Counted from the stretch's first letter, positions 26,691 through 35,572 are shown. The stretch: DNA of 64,000 bases from Bacillota bacterium (GCA_023419605.1 JAEZXR010000103.1:1-64000), one strand, 5' to 3'. Made by a program: numbers and translations. The notes: generated by a model not told the origin, from the sequence alone.

Positions 26691-27581
26691 TCAAGAATTT
26701 AACTCTTCACCGAATATCTTCTTTGTAAGTTTACGCGCCGTGGGCGTGGCAGCGATTCCCCCCTGGGCAGTTTCCTTCAGCGTCGGACTCATGATATCGC
26801 CGACGGACTTCATAGCCCGAATGACTTCATCTGCCGGAATCACGCTCTCAATTCCCGCCAGGGCAAGATTGGCTGCCGCCAAAGCACTTGCTGCTCCGGA
26901 GGCATTCCGTTTCACACACGGAACTTCTACCAGCCCGGCTACAGGGTCACAAACCAGCCCCATGCTGTTCTTAAGTGCAATGGCACACGCATTGGCAGCC
27001 ATCTGGGGTGTTCCACCCAAAATCTCGACCAGAGCTGCCGCCGCCATTGCCGAGGCACTTCCGCATTCCGCCTGGCATCCTCCCTCGGCTCCCGAGATAC
27101 TTGCCTGTTTTGCAATAACCATTCCTATTCCCGCACCGGTAAAAAGCCCCATAACGGCTTTATCCTCAGGAATATCGTATTCCTCCATGGCGGTAATCAA
27201 AACAGCCGGAATGATCCCGCAGGACCCTGCTGTGGGTGCGGCAACAATCCTTCCCATGCATGCATTGAATTCCGAGACAGCCAGCGCTTTTACCATCATC
27301 TTTCCCAGCAAATCTCCCCTTACAGACTTGCCTTGTTCAATGGCCTGGTTCAGCTTAAAGGCATTGCCGCCACTAAGACCGCTGGCAGATTTCAAATCCG
27401 GCTTTAACCCGCTGGCTACTGCTTCCTGCATCACATGAAGACTGTTTGCCATGGTATTGAATAAATCCTCTTTATTTTTCTCCATCTGTTCGGCCTGCTG
27501 GTCCAAAACGATCTCCGAAATGTTTTTGCCTGCCTGGACAGCCGCCTCTACCAATTCCTGTATTGTATTAAACTCCTGCAT
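26691..27581 (-). CDS. sdaAA: L-serine dehydratase, alpha subunit
   Basis: With SdaAB this oxygen-sensitive [4Fe-4S] enzyme deaminates L-serine to pyruvate and ammonia. The 296 residues contain the cysteine-bearing SCGIIPAVLITAMEEY, GGCQAECGSASAMAAAALVE and VCDPVAGLVEVPCVKRNA segments that hold the cluster and active site. The ATG at 27581 has AGGAG eight bases upstream. The first bases lie just after the sdaAB stop, so the subunits are translated from one message. A strong terminator follows. Confidence 0.96.
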   Translation of the reverse strand: MQEFNTIQELVEAAVQAGKNISEIVLDQQAEQMEKNKEDLFNTMANSLHVMQEAVASGLKPDLKSASGLSGGNAFKLNQAIEQGKSVRGDLLGKMMVKALAVSEFNACMGRIVAAPTAGSCGIIPAVLITAMEEYDIPEDKAVMGLFTGAGIGMVIAKQASISGAEGGCQAECGSASAMAAAALVEILGGTPQMAANACAIALKNSMGLVCDPVAGLVEVPCVKRNASGAASALAAANLALAGIESVIPADEVIRAMKSVGDIMSPTLKETAQGGIAATPTARKLTKKIFGEELNS

Positions 27582-27586
27582 TCTGA

Positions 27587-28255
27587 TCACTCCTGAGAAA
27601 TAGGTTTTACTATGGTTGCGCTACTCACCCTCGGCACTCTTTTTATAATAACCGAAACCTCGTCATCGATGGGCTGATCCGTTTCGATAACCATCATGGC
27701 TTTACCGCCTTTTAGTGTGCGGTACACTTTCATAAAGGCTATATTAATATTTACGGCAGCAAGAACATTGGTAACGGCAGCTACCGCGCCCGGTGCGTCA
27801 TTATGGCAGATAATCAGCGTATAATACTGCCCTGTAAACTCAACATCCACACCGTTTACCTGGGTTATAACGATGTTTCCGCCCCCCACCGACGAGCCCA
27901 TGATGCTGGCGGTCTTTCCACTGGCACCTCGCACATCGATATATGCAGTATTCGGATGAACCGGACCCAAGCTCCCTGTTTCAAAGGTATATGCAAAGCC
28001 TGCCTTATCCGCCAATTCCATACTGACCCGCAGTCTCGCATCATCTACACTAAAGCCCATTAAACCGCCGATCAGTGCCTTATCCGTACCATGGCCCTTA
28101 TAGGTCTTCGCAAAGGACCCATGAAGCTTTATTACCGCCTCCGCCGGCTCCTCTCCCAAAAGCATCCGGGCAATCCTCCCGATGCGGACAGCGCCTGCGG
28201 TATGCGAACTTGACGGCCCCACCATTACCGGCCCGATTATATCAAACACGTTCAT
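27587..28255 (-). CDS. sdaAB: L-serine dehydratase, beta subunit
   Basis: This 222-residue partner of SdaAA begins FDIIGPVMVGPSSSHTAGAVRIG, the conserved substrate-side signature. It carries an HGSFAKTYKGHGTDKALIGG segment and ends in an ACT domain (about 147-222, YTLIICHNDAPGAVAAVTNVLA). ACT domains bind serine in related enzymes, so allosteric response is likely. GGGGAG lies before the ATG. Separate alpha and beta subunits are typical of Gram-positive anaerobes. Confidence 0.96.
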   Translation of the reverse strand: MNVFDIIGPVMVGPSSSHTAGAVRIGRIARMLLGEEPAEAVIKLHGSFAKTYKGHGTDKALIGGLMGFSVDDARLRVSMELADKAGFAYTFETGSLGPVHPNTAYIDVRGASGKTASIMGSSVGGGNIVITQVNGVDVEFTGQYYTLIICHNDAPGAVAAVTNVLAAVNINIAFMKVYRTLKGGKAMMVIETDQPIDDEVSVIIKRVPRVSSATIVKPISQE

Positions 28256-28367
28256 GAACGATTTCTCCCCGTCTCACATTAATTCTAAATTTGACCTACT
28301 TTACATATCGGCATTGCTTCCGTCGTTCCTCTATATTTATTCTACCTATGTAGATATTTTTTATCCT

Positions 28368-28473
28368 ATAGGAGGCTGTGAAAAACATAGGGGTTCTTTT
28401 GTGCGGGCCGCTTGTAGAGTGCTGCACGCGGTGTAGCACAACCTATGGAACCCCTTTTTTCACTGCCTCCTAT
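28368..28473. repeat. long imperfect inverted repeat between asnS and sdaAB
   Basis: ATAGGAGGCTGTGAAAAA with AGGGGTTC (28368-28396) is mirrored by GGAACCCC with CACTGCCTCCTAT (28447-28473). The arms differ at a few positions and enclose 50 bases with a smaller GTGCTGCAC/GTGTAGCAC hairpin. It looks like a miniature repeat element or complex terminator. Confidence 0.6.
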
Positions 28474-28490
28474 GTCCCTCTTGCTGCTAC

Positions 28491-28529
28491 GAGTAAAAGG
28501 AACAGGCCAAAAACCTGTTCCTTTTACTC
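28491..28529 (-). terminator. asnS terminator stem
   Basis: GAGTAAAAGGAACAGG and CCTGTTCCTTTTACTC form a perfect 16-bp stem with a 7-base loop, 16 bases past the asnS stop. There is no strong T run, so termination is inferred from position. Confidence 0.55.
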
Positions 28530-28544
28530 TTCTTCCTATGTGAA

Positions 28545-29939
28545 TTAGAACTCTGCAGATTTTACAGTTCTTGGGAAGGATACCACATCCCTGATGTTGG
28601 ACATACCTGTCATGTACATAATGGCTCTTTCGAAGCCCAACCCAAATCCGGCGTGCTTTGTGCCGCCGAATCTTCTGAGATCCAGGTACCACCAGTAATC
28701 TTCCTTGTTCAGTCCCAGCTCAGCCATTCTTCTTTCCAGAACATCCAACCGCTCTTCCCTCTGGCTTCCCCCGATGATTTCTCCTACACCGGGAACCAGG
28801 CAGTCCATGGCGGCAACGGTCTGGTTGTCGTCATTCATCCGCATATAGAAGGCTTTAATGTCCTTCGGATAATCCGTCACGAAAACGGGCTTCTTAAAGA
28901 CCTGCTCGGTAATAAACCTTTCATGCTCTGTCTGGAGGTCACTTCCCCATGAAACCGGATATTCGAAGCGGCCCTTTTCCTTTTCAAGCAGCTTGATGGC
29001 TTCCGTATAGGTAATATGGCCAAAATCGGAAGTAACAACATTGTTGAGCCTGTCAAAGAGGGTGTTATCAATAAAACTGTTGAAAAACTCCATATCCTCC
29101 GGTGCATTTTCCATTACATAGTTAATCACGTACTTGAGCATATCTTCTGCCAATGCCATATCATCCTTCAGATCCGCAAAGGCGATTTCAGGCTCAATCA
29201 TCCAGAACTCTGCCGCATGACGCGTTGTGTTGGAGTTTTCCGCCCGGAAGGTAGGCCCAAAGGTATATACATTTCCGAAGGCCATACAGTGAGTTTCTGC
29301 GGCCAGCTGGCCGCTCACCGTAAGGTTTGTTTCTCTGCCGAAGAAGTCTTTTGAACAGTCCACCTTACCCTTTTCATCCCTTGGCAGGTTCTCAAGGTCC
29401 AGGGTGGTTACCCTGAACATGGCGCCTGCACCTTCGCAGTCACTTCCCGTAATGATGGGTGTATGAACATATACGAAGTTTCTTTCCTGGAAGAACTTAT
29501 GTATTGCATAGGCAGCCAGAGAACGCACCCTGAATACCGCTGAAAACGTATTGGTCCTTGGCCGCAGATGTGCAATCGTTCTGAGGAATTCCAGTGAATG
29601 TCTTTTCTTCTGAAGCGGATAATCCTGAGGCGCCAGCCCTTCTATATCAATCTTTGTAGCCTTGATCTCGAATGGCTGTTTGGCACCGGGAGTTTCAACC
29701 AGATCTCCCTCTACCACAACGGAAGAACCTACTGTCAGCTTTGTTACTTCCTTAAAATTGGAGAGCTTTTCATCCTCAAAAACGACCTGAATATTCTTAA
29801 AGAAAGATCCGTCGTTCAGCTCGATAAATCCAAAGGTTTTGGATTCACGGATTGTTCTAACCCAGCCGCACACTTTTATGCTTTTGCCGACATACTCTGC
29901 CGGCTCTCTAAATAAGTGTTTTATAGCTACTTTTTCCAT
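28545..29939 (-). CDS. asnS: asparaginyl-tRNA synthetase
   Basis: This class IIb synthetase charges tRNA-Asn. The 464 residues have an N-terminal OB-fold anticodon-binding domain (KVCGWVRTIRESKTFGFIEL). The class II core follows: motif 2 FRAENSNTTRHAAEFWMIEPE and motif 3 GLGFERAIMYMTG, ending in the AsnRS-type FPRTVKSAEF. The ATG at 29939 matches the usual N terminus (MEKVAIKHL), with AAAGGAG upstream; the longer frame adds 12 unlikely residues. A promoter and perfect hairpin precede it (separate entry). Confidence 0.97.
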   Translation of the reverse strand: MEKVAIKHLFREPAEYVGKSIKVCGWVRTIRESKTFGFIELNDGSFFKNIQVVFEDEKLSNFKEVTKLTVGSSVVVEGDLVETPGAKQPFEIKATKIDIEGLAPQDYPLQKKRHSLEFLRTIAHLRPRTNTFSAVFRVRSLAAYAIHKFFQERNFVYVHTPIITGSDCEGAGAMFRVTTLDLENLPRDEKGKVDCSKDFFGRETNLTVSGQLAAETHCMAFGNVYTFGPTFRAENSNTTRHAAEFWMIEPEIAFADLKDDMALAEDMLKYVINYVMENAPEDMEFFNSFIDNTLFDRLNNVVTSDFGHITYTEAIKLLEKEKGRFEYPVSWGSDLQTEHERFITEQVFKKPVFVTDYPKDIKAFYMRMNDDNQTVAAMDCLVPGVGEIIGGSQREERLDVLERRMAELGLNKEDYWWYLDLRRFGGTKHAGFGLGFERAIMYMTGMSNIRDVVSFPRTVKSAEF

Positions 29940-29974
29940 TGCTCCATTAACTCCTTTGTTACTAGTTTCTTTCA

Positions 29975-30054
29975 ATTATTTAGCCATAAAGTATGCACTT
30001 TATGGCTAAATAATACATCAATCCTATAATATCACTATATCTGGTTCTTCACAA
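29975..30054 (-). promoter_or_regulatory. asnS promoter and perfect 18-bp leader hairpin
   Basis: On the minus strand TTGTGA (30049-30054) and TATTAT (30026-30031) are 17 bases apart. Immediately downstream, ATTATTTAGCCATAAAGT (29975-29992) and its exact complement (29997-30014) form a hairpin with a 4-base loop. It ends about 35 bases before the asnS ATG. No T-box sequence is present, so this is not a classical tRNA-sensing leader. Confidence 0.6.
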
Positions 30055-30136
30055 GTAGGAATCCTCTTGTCCAAGCAACTGGAAACCAGTACCTTTCCAT
30101 AGCGTAAAAATCTCCCTCTTCTTCTACCCGCTATCC

Positions 30137-30250
30137 TTAGGTCGAAAACTCCTTTCCGGAAGGAGGCATATTTTCAGCAGCCAAAACGGTATTGCAGGTT
30201 AATAAACTTGTTATAAGCATCGAAATTGTAAAAACTTTAAAATTCCCCAT
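30137..30250 (-). CDS. possible 37-residue secreted peptide or truncated exported protein
   Basis: AGGCGG lies seven bases before an ATG. The frame encodes a classical signal peptide (MGNFKVFTISMLITSLL, then NTVLAA) and only about a dozen further residues (ENMPPSGKEFST) before TAA. Such a short mature part suggests a secreted peptide or the 5' remnant of an exported protein. Bases 30060-30136 downstream show no continuation I recognise. The rest of the 29940-30415 interval holds only the asnS leader and the ribosome binding site of the next gene. Confidence 0.4.
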   Translation of the reverse strand: MGNFKVFTISMLITSLLTCNTVLAAENMPPSGKEFST

Positions 30251-30415
30251 ATAAGTCCGCCTTTATAAAATTCCATAAATCACCATAATTCTAAACATTT
30301 CCACTGCACTTATGGTTAAAATTTATTCAAAACAATTAAGATTGCGCACGCACTCCGGTTTTTTCTAAAATGGTTTACTTGTTTTCCGGGAACAATATTT
30401 ATGAGGTGATATCGA

Positions 30416-30847
30416 ATGATGAAAAGAACCCTCCCAATATTTTTAATTATTATTTTTGCTGCAACTTCAGTTTTTGCAAAAGGATTGGAAAACATTGAAA
30501 TCTTCGATATAAATCAAGGTAAAGTGGTAAAAACGGCAGCGTCAAGTCCTGTCGTACAAAAGGAAGTTAAAAGCTATCTGGAGGGTATCACAGGGATTTA
30601 TGGAAAGATCAATCCCATACCGGATAAGGGCTATATGATCAAGATTCCTTTGGAACCTCCCATGCGGTTTGAAAGTCAATGGCTTAACAGCCTTGTGGAA
30701 GAAGTGATTATCCTGTTCCCTGAAGGCCAAAGCCCCTATTTATTGGTTTTCGATAATGAAAACAGAGCCCTTTTCTTCACCTTTGAAGGTAGAACGGATA
30801 AATTATTAAAAAATTTGCACTATAAATACAACAAAAATAAGGAATGA
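30416..30847 (+). CDS. exported protein of unknown function
   Basis: The protein has 143 residues with a clear signal peptide (MMKRTLPIFLIIIFAATSVFAKG, likely cut after AFA). The mature domain is mixed alpha/beta and has no cysteines or recognised motif. Its features are SYLEGITGIYGKINPIP, then an EEVIILFPEGQSPYLLVFD strand pair. AGGTGAT precedes the ATG. It is convergent with the ABC exporter operon and ends in a shared bidirectional terminator. Confidence 0.7.
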   Translation: MMKRTLPIFLIIIFAATSVFAKGLENIEIFDINQGKVVKTAASSPVVQKEVKSYLEGITGIYGKINPIPDKGYMIKIPLEPPMRFESQWLNSLVEEVIILFPEGQSPYLLVFDNENRALFFTFEGRTDKLLKNLHYKYNKNKE

Positions 30848-30868
30848 CGAATCTCGCCATTCCTTATT
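30836..30868. terminator. bidirectional terminator
   Basis: AATAAGGAATG and CATTCCTTATT pair with a short CGA/TCG continuation around a 3-base loop, between two convergent genes. Confidence 0.8.
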
Positions 30869-30888
30869 CCATATTCTTATTATTACTG

Positions 30889-32676
30889 TTATGCCACAAC
30901 GGTTTCCTTTGCCAACTGTGTCGTATATAATTGATGATATAATCCATTCTTCTCCAGCAGTTCCTCGTGGCGCCCCATTTCCTTGATTTTGCCCCGGTGA
31001 ATGACAATGATCTTATCGGCATTCCGTATAGTGGAAAGTCTATGGGCGATAATTACGGAAGTTCTGCCCTCCGAGATTTTCGTCATGGCATGCTGGATGG
31101 CAATTTCTGTTTCGGTATCAATATAGGCAGTAGCCTCGTCCAGCACCAGAATGGAGGGGCTGAAGGCAACTGCTCTGGCAAAGGATATCAGCTGCTTCTG
31201 TCCGGCGGAGAAGGTGCAGCCTCTTTCCTTCACTTCCTCATCATACTTTTCATGAAGAGTTTCGATAAACTTGTGGGCATTGACAAACTCAGCAGCATAC
31301 TTCACGGCTTCATCCGATATCTCCTTGTTTTTCAGACGAATGTTGGACTTTATATCGCCGGAGAAGAGAAATACATCCTGAAGCACCACCGCAATCTGCC
31401 TGCGCAGATCCCGCAGATTGTATTCTCTTATGTTGACGCCGTCGATAAGGATTTCTCCCTTCTGTATGTCATAAAACCGGGCAATGAGACTGATAATGGT
31501 AGACTTTCCCGAACCTGTGGCACCCACGAAGGCAACCATTTCTCCCGGATGGATGGTAAAGCTCACATCCTTCAAAACCCAATCTTCCTCGTCATAAGCA
31601 AACCAGACATTCCGGAATTCGATTTCTCCGCGCAGCTTCTCAATCCTCGTTCCCTTTTCCATATCCTCCTGTGGCTCAACATTGTCCAGGATTTCGAAGA
31701 TTCTTTCCGAAGATACCACCGCTGACTGTATGGAGGTATATTTCTCCGATATCTCCGCAATAGGGTCGAAAAACTGTTTTATGTAGGTGATAAATGCGTA
31801 GAGTACACCAATCTCCAGGGCATCGCTCATAACCCTTCCGGTGCAGTACCATATAACCGCTGCTATGGTAAGATTGTTGATAATATCCACGATCGGTCTG
31901 CCAAGGCTGTTTAAAACGATTTCTCTCAGGCTGAACTTGAAATAATCCCTATCCAGTTCCTGCAGTTCATCATACTTTTCCTTTTCTCTATGGAAGATTT
32001 GCACCAGCTTCATGCCGGATATGTTTTCTGCCAGGAAGGAATTGATTCTTGCGATCATTCCTTTCATTTTTATGAAGTTTTTTCTGGCAGCTTTGCGGTA
32101 AAATACCGTGACCAGGGCAATCAGCGGTACGCAGCCGATACTGATCAGCGCCAGCTGGACGTTCATGGCAAACATCATCGTAATGATCCCTATGATCATT
32201 ACGGCATCCCGGAATATATTCACCATAACCCCGGAATACAGCTCATTCAGTGCTTCAACATCGTTGGTTATCCGGGTAAGAATCCTTCCGGAGGAGTTCT
32301 TATCAAAAAAGGCCATGGACATATGCTGAATATGGGTAAATAACTGTTTTCTGATGTTGTGCATGATGTTTTGTCCGATATAATTCAGAATATAGTTCTG
32401 AGTATAGCCCATCACAGCACCCAGCACCACCACCCCAAAGTACAGTAGACCCAGCCACCGGATTCGGCTGGCATCGTGATTTCCCGAAACAAGATAGGTA
32501 TCGATGACGTATTTGATAATATAGGGTTTTGCCAATACGGCTGCATTAATCACAAAGGCAAGCACGATACTCAAAACCAGCATGGGCAGATAGGGAGTAA
32601 AGTATTTCAGCAGCCTCCTGAACTGCATTTTCTTATTTTTAATCAAAAATTCATCCTGTGTCATATTCCGGCTCAT
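30889..32676 (-). CDS. ABC exporter half-transporter (permease-ATPase), subunit with canonical catalytic Glu
   Basis: This 595-residue protein has six transmembrane helices (about 30-310) and a nucleotide-binding domain: Walker A GATGSGKST (385-393), LVLDEATAYID with catalytic Glu514, and an altered signature FSAGQ (489-493) instead of LSGGQ. The partner gene overlaps its start by four bases and has the complementary defect. This is the pattern of heterodimeric exporters of the BmrCD/TM287-288 type with one degenerate ATP site. The exported substrate is unknown (drug, lipid or peptide). Expression appears controlled by the adjacent LacI-type repressor. Confidence 0.93.
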   Translation of the reverse strand: MSRNMTQDEFLIKNKKMQFRRLLKYFTPYLPMLVLSIVLAFVINAAVLAKPYIIKYVIDTYLVSGNHDASRIRWLGLLYFGVVVLGAVMGYTQNYILNYIGQNIMHNIRKQLFTHIQHMSMAFFDKNSSGRILTRITNDVEALNELYSGVMVNIFRDAVMIIGIITMMFAMNVQLALISIGCVPLIALVTVFYRKAARKNFIKMKGMIARINSFLAENISGMKLVQIFHREKEKYDELQELDRDYFKFSLREIVLNSLGRPIVDIINNLTIAAVIWYCTGRVMSDALEIGVLYAFITYIKQFFDPIAEISEKYTSIQSAVVSSERIFEILDNVEPQEDMEKGTRIEKLRGEIEFRNVWFAYDEEDWVLKDVSFTIHPGEMVAFVGATGSGKSTIISLIARFYDIQKGEILIDGVNIREYNLRDLRRQIAVVLQDVFLFSGDIKSNIRLKNKEISDEAVKYAAEFVNAHKFIETLHEKYDEEVKERGCTFSAGQKQLISFARAVAFSPSILVLDEATAYIDTETEIAIQHAMTKISEGRTSVIIAHRLSTIRNADKIIVIHRGKIKEMGRHEELLEKNGLYHQLYTTQLAKETVVA

Positions 32677-34427
32677 ACGGCCACCTCCTCTCCTGCCTCG
32701 TTCTGATCCATCTGAATCCGATACAAATCATAATATAACCCTTTCAGTTCCATTAACTCCTCGTGAGTTCCCCGCTCGACGATTTTTCCCTTGTCCATGA
32801 ACACAATTTCATCGGCATGTTTGACCGACGAAACTCTGTGAGAAATTATAACCCCCGTACGGTCTTTCAAAATGGTCTTAATGTTATTCAATATGATCTC
32901 TTCCGTTTTTGTATCCACCGCAGATAAGCTGTCATCCAGTATGAGGATAGACGGTGCTTTTATTATGGCTCTGGCAATAGATATTCTCTGTTTCTGGCCG
33001 CCGGACAGAGTTACCCCTCTCTCCCCTACGACAGTATCAAAACCATTGGGGAAGGATACGATATTGTCATAAACGCCCGCCATTCTTGTGGCCTCCATCA
33101 CTTCATCCTCGGTATGGTCGTGCCGGAAGAATTCGATATTGTTTTTAATGGTGGTGGAGAACAAAAAGTTATCCTGGGGTACGTAACCGATATTTTCTCT
33201 CAGTACATCCACCGGAATGCTGTTAATATCCTTTCCATCGACGAGGATATGTCCATCGCCTACATCATACAATCGCAGCAGCAGGTTCACCAGCGTTGTT
33301 TTTCCACTTCCGGTTTTCCCAAGTATACCCAGGGTTTTCCCCTTCTCCACATGTATGTTTATATTCTTCAATGCTCTCTTTGAAGCCCCGGGATAGCTGA
33401 AGTTCAGGTTTTTGATGAGAACCTCCCCTTCAATATTGTCTACTTTTTCAAACTCAGTATCCTGGATATGACTGGGGTAACTGAAGATTTCGTCCAATCT
33501 TCGGAAAGAAGCCACTCCTTTTTGCCATACTTCAATAATCCTTGCGATATTTGTGATGGGTCCCATAATCGCCATTATATATGTATTAAAAGCAACATAG
33601 TCCCCCAGGGATATGGTCCCGTTCACTACCAGCTGGCTTCCGTAAATAATAAACAGCAAAAAGCTCACACCGAAGCAAACCTGTGTTGCAGGACCCAGCA
33701 TGGCAGATGCCTTGATCAGGTGCATATGCGTATCCACCCTTTTTCTGCTGTATGTAATAAAGTCCTCCACTTCCTCGGTTTCCTGGGCAAAGGCTTTTAC
33801 TACCCTCACACCCGATATGTTTTCCTGCACTTTTTCCGATATTTCCGCAAAAGCCTTTTGCACTCTTCCAAACCGGTCACGTATCTCCAGTCGCAGCTTT
33901 ACCAAAATAACTACGATAAGAGGTATGGGCCCCAGTGCTATAAGAGTAAGGATGGGGTTGATGGTTTTTACCATGATAAAGATTGAAACGGAATTAATGA
34001 CGACGCCTTCCAGAATAGCAACAATCCCAAAGCCGAAAACCATTCGAACCGCTTGAATGTCATTAATGGCATAGGCCACCAGGTCGCCGGTCTTGTGATT
34101 ATTGTAAAAGCTCACAGAGAGTGTCTGCAAATGTTTAAACAACCGGTCTCTCAGGTAGCATTCCACATTACGGCAGTTTCCGATAAGAAAATAGCGCCAT
34201 ATGAATTTGAGCACAAAAACGGCTGCTGCCACCCCCAGCATGATCAAGACATATTGCATAACCTGCCCGGAAGACACATTTTTCTTGTTCAAGCCATCGG
34301 TAATAAGTCCAAGAAGCTTTGGTATAAGGGATGCAATAACGGAAGAGATAATCAAAACAACGGTACCGAATACATACTCCCAGATATGCTTCCTTATAAA
34401 CTGCGTTAAAATCTCTTTTCCTTTCAT
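32673..34427 (-). CDS. ABC exporter half-transporter (permease-ATPase), subunit with Walker B Asp
   Basis: This is the partner of the downstream half-transporter, with 584 residues from the ATG at 34427 (GGAGG upstream). A six-helix domain is followed by Walker A GKTGSGKTT, a normal LSGGQ signature and LILDDSLSAVD, where Asp replaces the catalytic Glu. With the partner's FSAGQ this makes one consensus and one degenerate ATP site. A palindrome TTATACGTATAA lies 12 bases before the start, at the end of the promoter region, and is also present before the lacI-type gene. Confidence 0.93.
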   Translation of the reverse strand: MKGKEILTQFIRKHIWEYVFGTVVLIISSVIASLIPKLLGLITDGLNKKNVSSGQVMQYVLIMLGVAAAVFVLKFIWRYFLIGNCRNVECYLRDRLFKHLQTLSVSFYNNHKTGDLVAYAINDIQAVRMVFGFGIVAILEGVVINSVSIFIMVKTINPILTLIALGPIPLIVVILVKLRLEIRDRFGRVQKAFAEISEKVQENISGVRVVKAFAQETEEVEDFITYSRKRVDTHMHLIKASAMLGPATQVCFGVSFLLFIIYGSQLVVNGTISLGDYVAFNTYIMAIMGPITNIARIIEVWQKGVASFRRLDEIFSYPSHIQDTEFEKVDNIEGEVLIKNLNFSYPGASKRALKNINIHVEKGKTLGILGKTGSGKTTLVNLLLRLYDVGDGHILVDGKDINSIPVDVLRENIGYVPQDNFLFSTTIKNNIEFFRHDHTEDEVMEATRMAGVYDNIVSFPNGFDTVVGERGVTLSGGQKQRISIARAIIKAPSILILDDSLSAVDTKTEEIILNNIKTILKDRTGVIISHRVSSVKHADEIVFMDKGKIVERGTHEELMELKGLYYDLYRIQMDQNEAGEEVAV

Positions 34428-34438
34428 ATGACCTCCAG

Positions 34439-34450
34439 TTATACGTATAA
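34439..34450. promoter_or_regulatory. operator palindrome of the ABC exporter operon
   Basis: TTATACGTATAA is a perfect palindrome placed between a possible -35 box and the ribosome binding site of the exporter operon. The identical sequence occurs before the adjacent lacI-type gene at 35573-35584, so both are probably bound by that repressor. Confidence 0.7.
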
Positions 34451-34475
34451 ATATTTTGTGTAAAAATCGTTGCTG

Positions 34476-34538
34476 GTTCTTAGTTGCGCTCACAAGCGCA
34501 GTCTTTTCACCAGGAACCAGGAACTAGTAACTAAGAAC
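34476..34538. repeat. heptamer repeat (CCAGGAA type) with inverted ends
   Basis: CCAGGAA, CCAGGAA, CTAGTAA and CTAAGAA follow in perfect 7-base phase (34510-34537). The outer GTTCTTAGTT (34476-34485) pairs with AACTAAGAAC (34529-34538), with a GCGC/GCGC mini-stem inside. It fills the gap between the lacI-type gene and the exporter operon and may act as its terminator. Confidence 0.65.
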
Positions 34539-34552
34539 GCTTTTAAGAGCCT

Positions 34553-35560
34553 TCACGACGAATCCCTTATTACAAACTCCGAAGGCAGTACTACGGTCTT
34601 TTCCACCTCTTGACCGCTGATAATATCGAAAAGCATTTGCGCTGCGCGATATCCCATGTCGCAAAGGGGTAGTTCAACCGCCGACAAGGAAGGGTGGCTT
34701 ATGTCATAAAAATTAGATGTACCGAAGGCAATAATCCTCAGCTCATCAGGCACTTTAATTCCGAGCCGCAAAGCACATTTTATCGTTAGCAGTCCAAATC
34801 TTGGAGACGTAGCTATAATGGCTTCAGGCCTTTCCTCCTTATTCAGAAGTTCCGTAATGACGGCAGTAATCTCCTTGTCAGAAAACACACTCTGCGCAAT
34901 CTGACTTTTATCAATAGCAAAGCCTGTATTTTCAGCTGCTTTAAGGAAACTTTTAAGCCTTCTGTCCTGGCCGGATTTGGGTATCGGTCCCGCATAGCCG
35001 ATTCTTTCGATTCCCCTGGATTTGAAGTATTGCAGAACTTCCTGCATATGGTCCAATTGGTCGGTGCACACTTCATGGACATCATGCCCGGAAGCCTCTG
35101 CATCTACCACTACAAAGGGAATGTTTTTTTCATTGAGATAATTAATTGTACTTTCCTCCACGTCGGCAAATGCAAAAATAATCCCATCTACCCTGTTGGA
35201 GCTATAGTATTTCACAAACTCCCGTTCCGCGATATCTTCGGCTTTATCCAACAACAATGTGATGGAATAATTATGTTCCTGTGTACCATCCTTAATTCCT
35301 TCAAGGGTTTTGGTAAAATAGAAGTTCGTGATATTCCGCTCGGTGACAACGCCTATGGACATGGATTTATTTAACTTCATGCCGCGAGCAATTTGATTGG
35401 GATAGTAATTCAGCTTCTTGACGGCATTCATCACGGCTTCTCTCGTCTCCGGACGAATCCTCACATTTTTAACATCGTTTAATATATAGGAAACAGTCGC
35501 TTGCGATACACCGGCTTCCCGTGCCACATCCCTGCTGGATACTCCTGTTTTTCGTTTCAT
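34553..35560 (-). CDS. LacI-family transcriptional repressor
   Basis: The protein has 335 residues. It has an N-terminal LacI helix-turn-helix (SSRDVAREAGVSQATVSYIL) with hinge helix (YYPNQIARGMK), then a periplasmic-binding-protein-like effector domain (IGVVTERNITNFYF, VDGIIFAF, IAFGTSNFYDISHPSLSAVE). LacI-type effectors are usually sugars or nucleosides, yet the only nearby target is an ABC exporter. The same 12-bp palindrome precedes this gene and the exporter, implying autoregulation plus local control. The effector is unknown. Confidence 0.92.
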   Translation of the reverse strand: MKRKTGVSSRDVAREAGVSQATVSYILNDVKNVRIRPETREAVMNAVKKLNYYPNQIARGMKLNKSMSIGVVTERNITNFYFTKTLEGIKDGTQEHNYSITLLLDKAEDIAEREFVKYYSSNRVDGIIFAFADVEESTINYLNEKNIPFVVVDAEASGHDVHEVCTDQLDHMQEVLQYFKSRGIERIGYAGPIPKSGQDRRLKSFLKAAENTGFAIDKSQIAQSVFSDKEITAVITELLNKEERPEAIIATSPRFGLLTIKCALRLGIKVPDELRIIAFGTSNFYDISHPSLSAVELPLCDMGYRAAQMLFDIISGQEVEKTVVLPSEFVIRDSS

Positions 35561-35572
35561 CTCCCCACCTGC

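Noticed and set aside
29940..30415. T-box riboswitch upstream of asnS
   Set aside because: The conserved T-box sequence and specifier-loop layout are not found; only a simple perfect hairpin is present.
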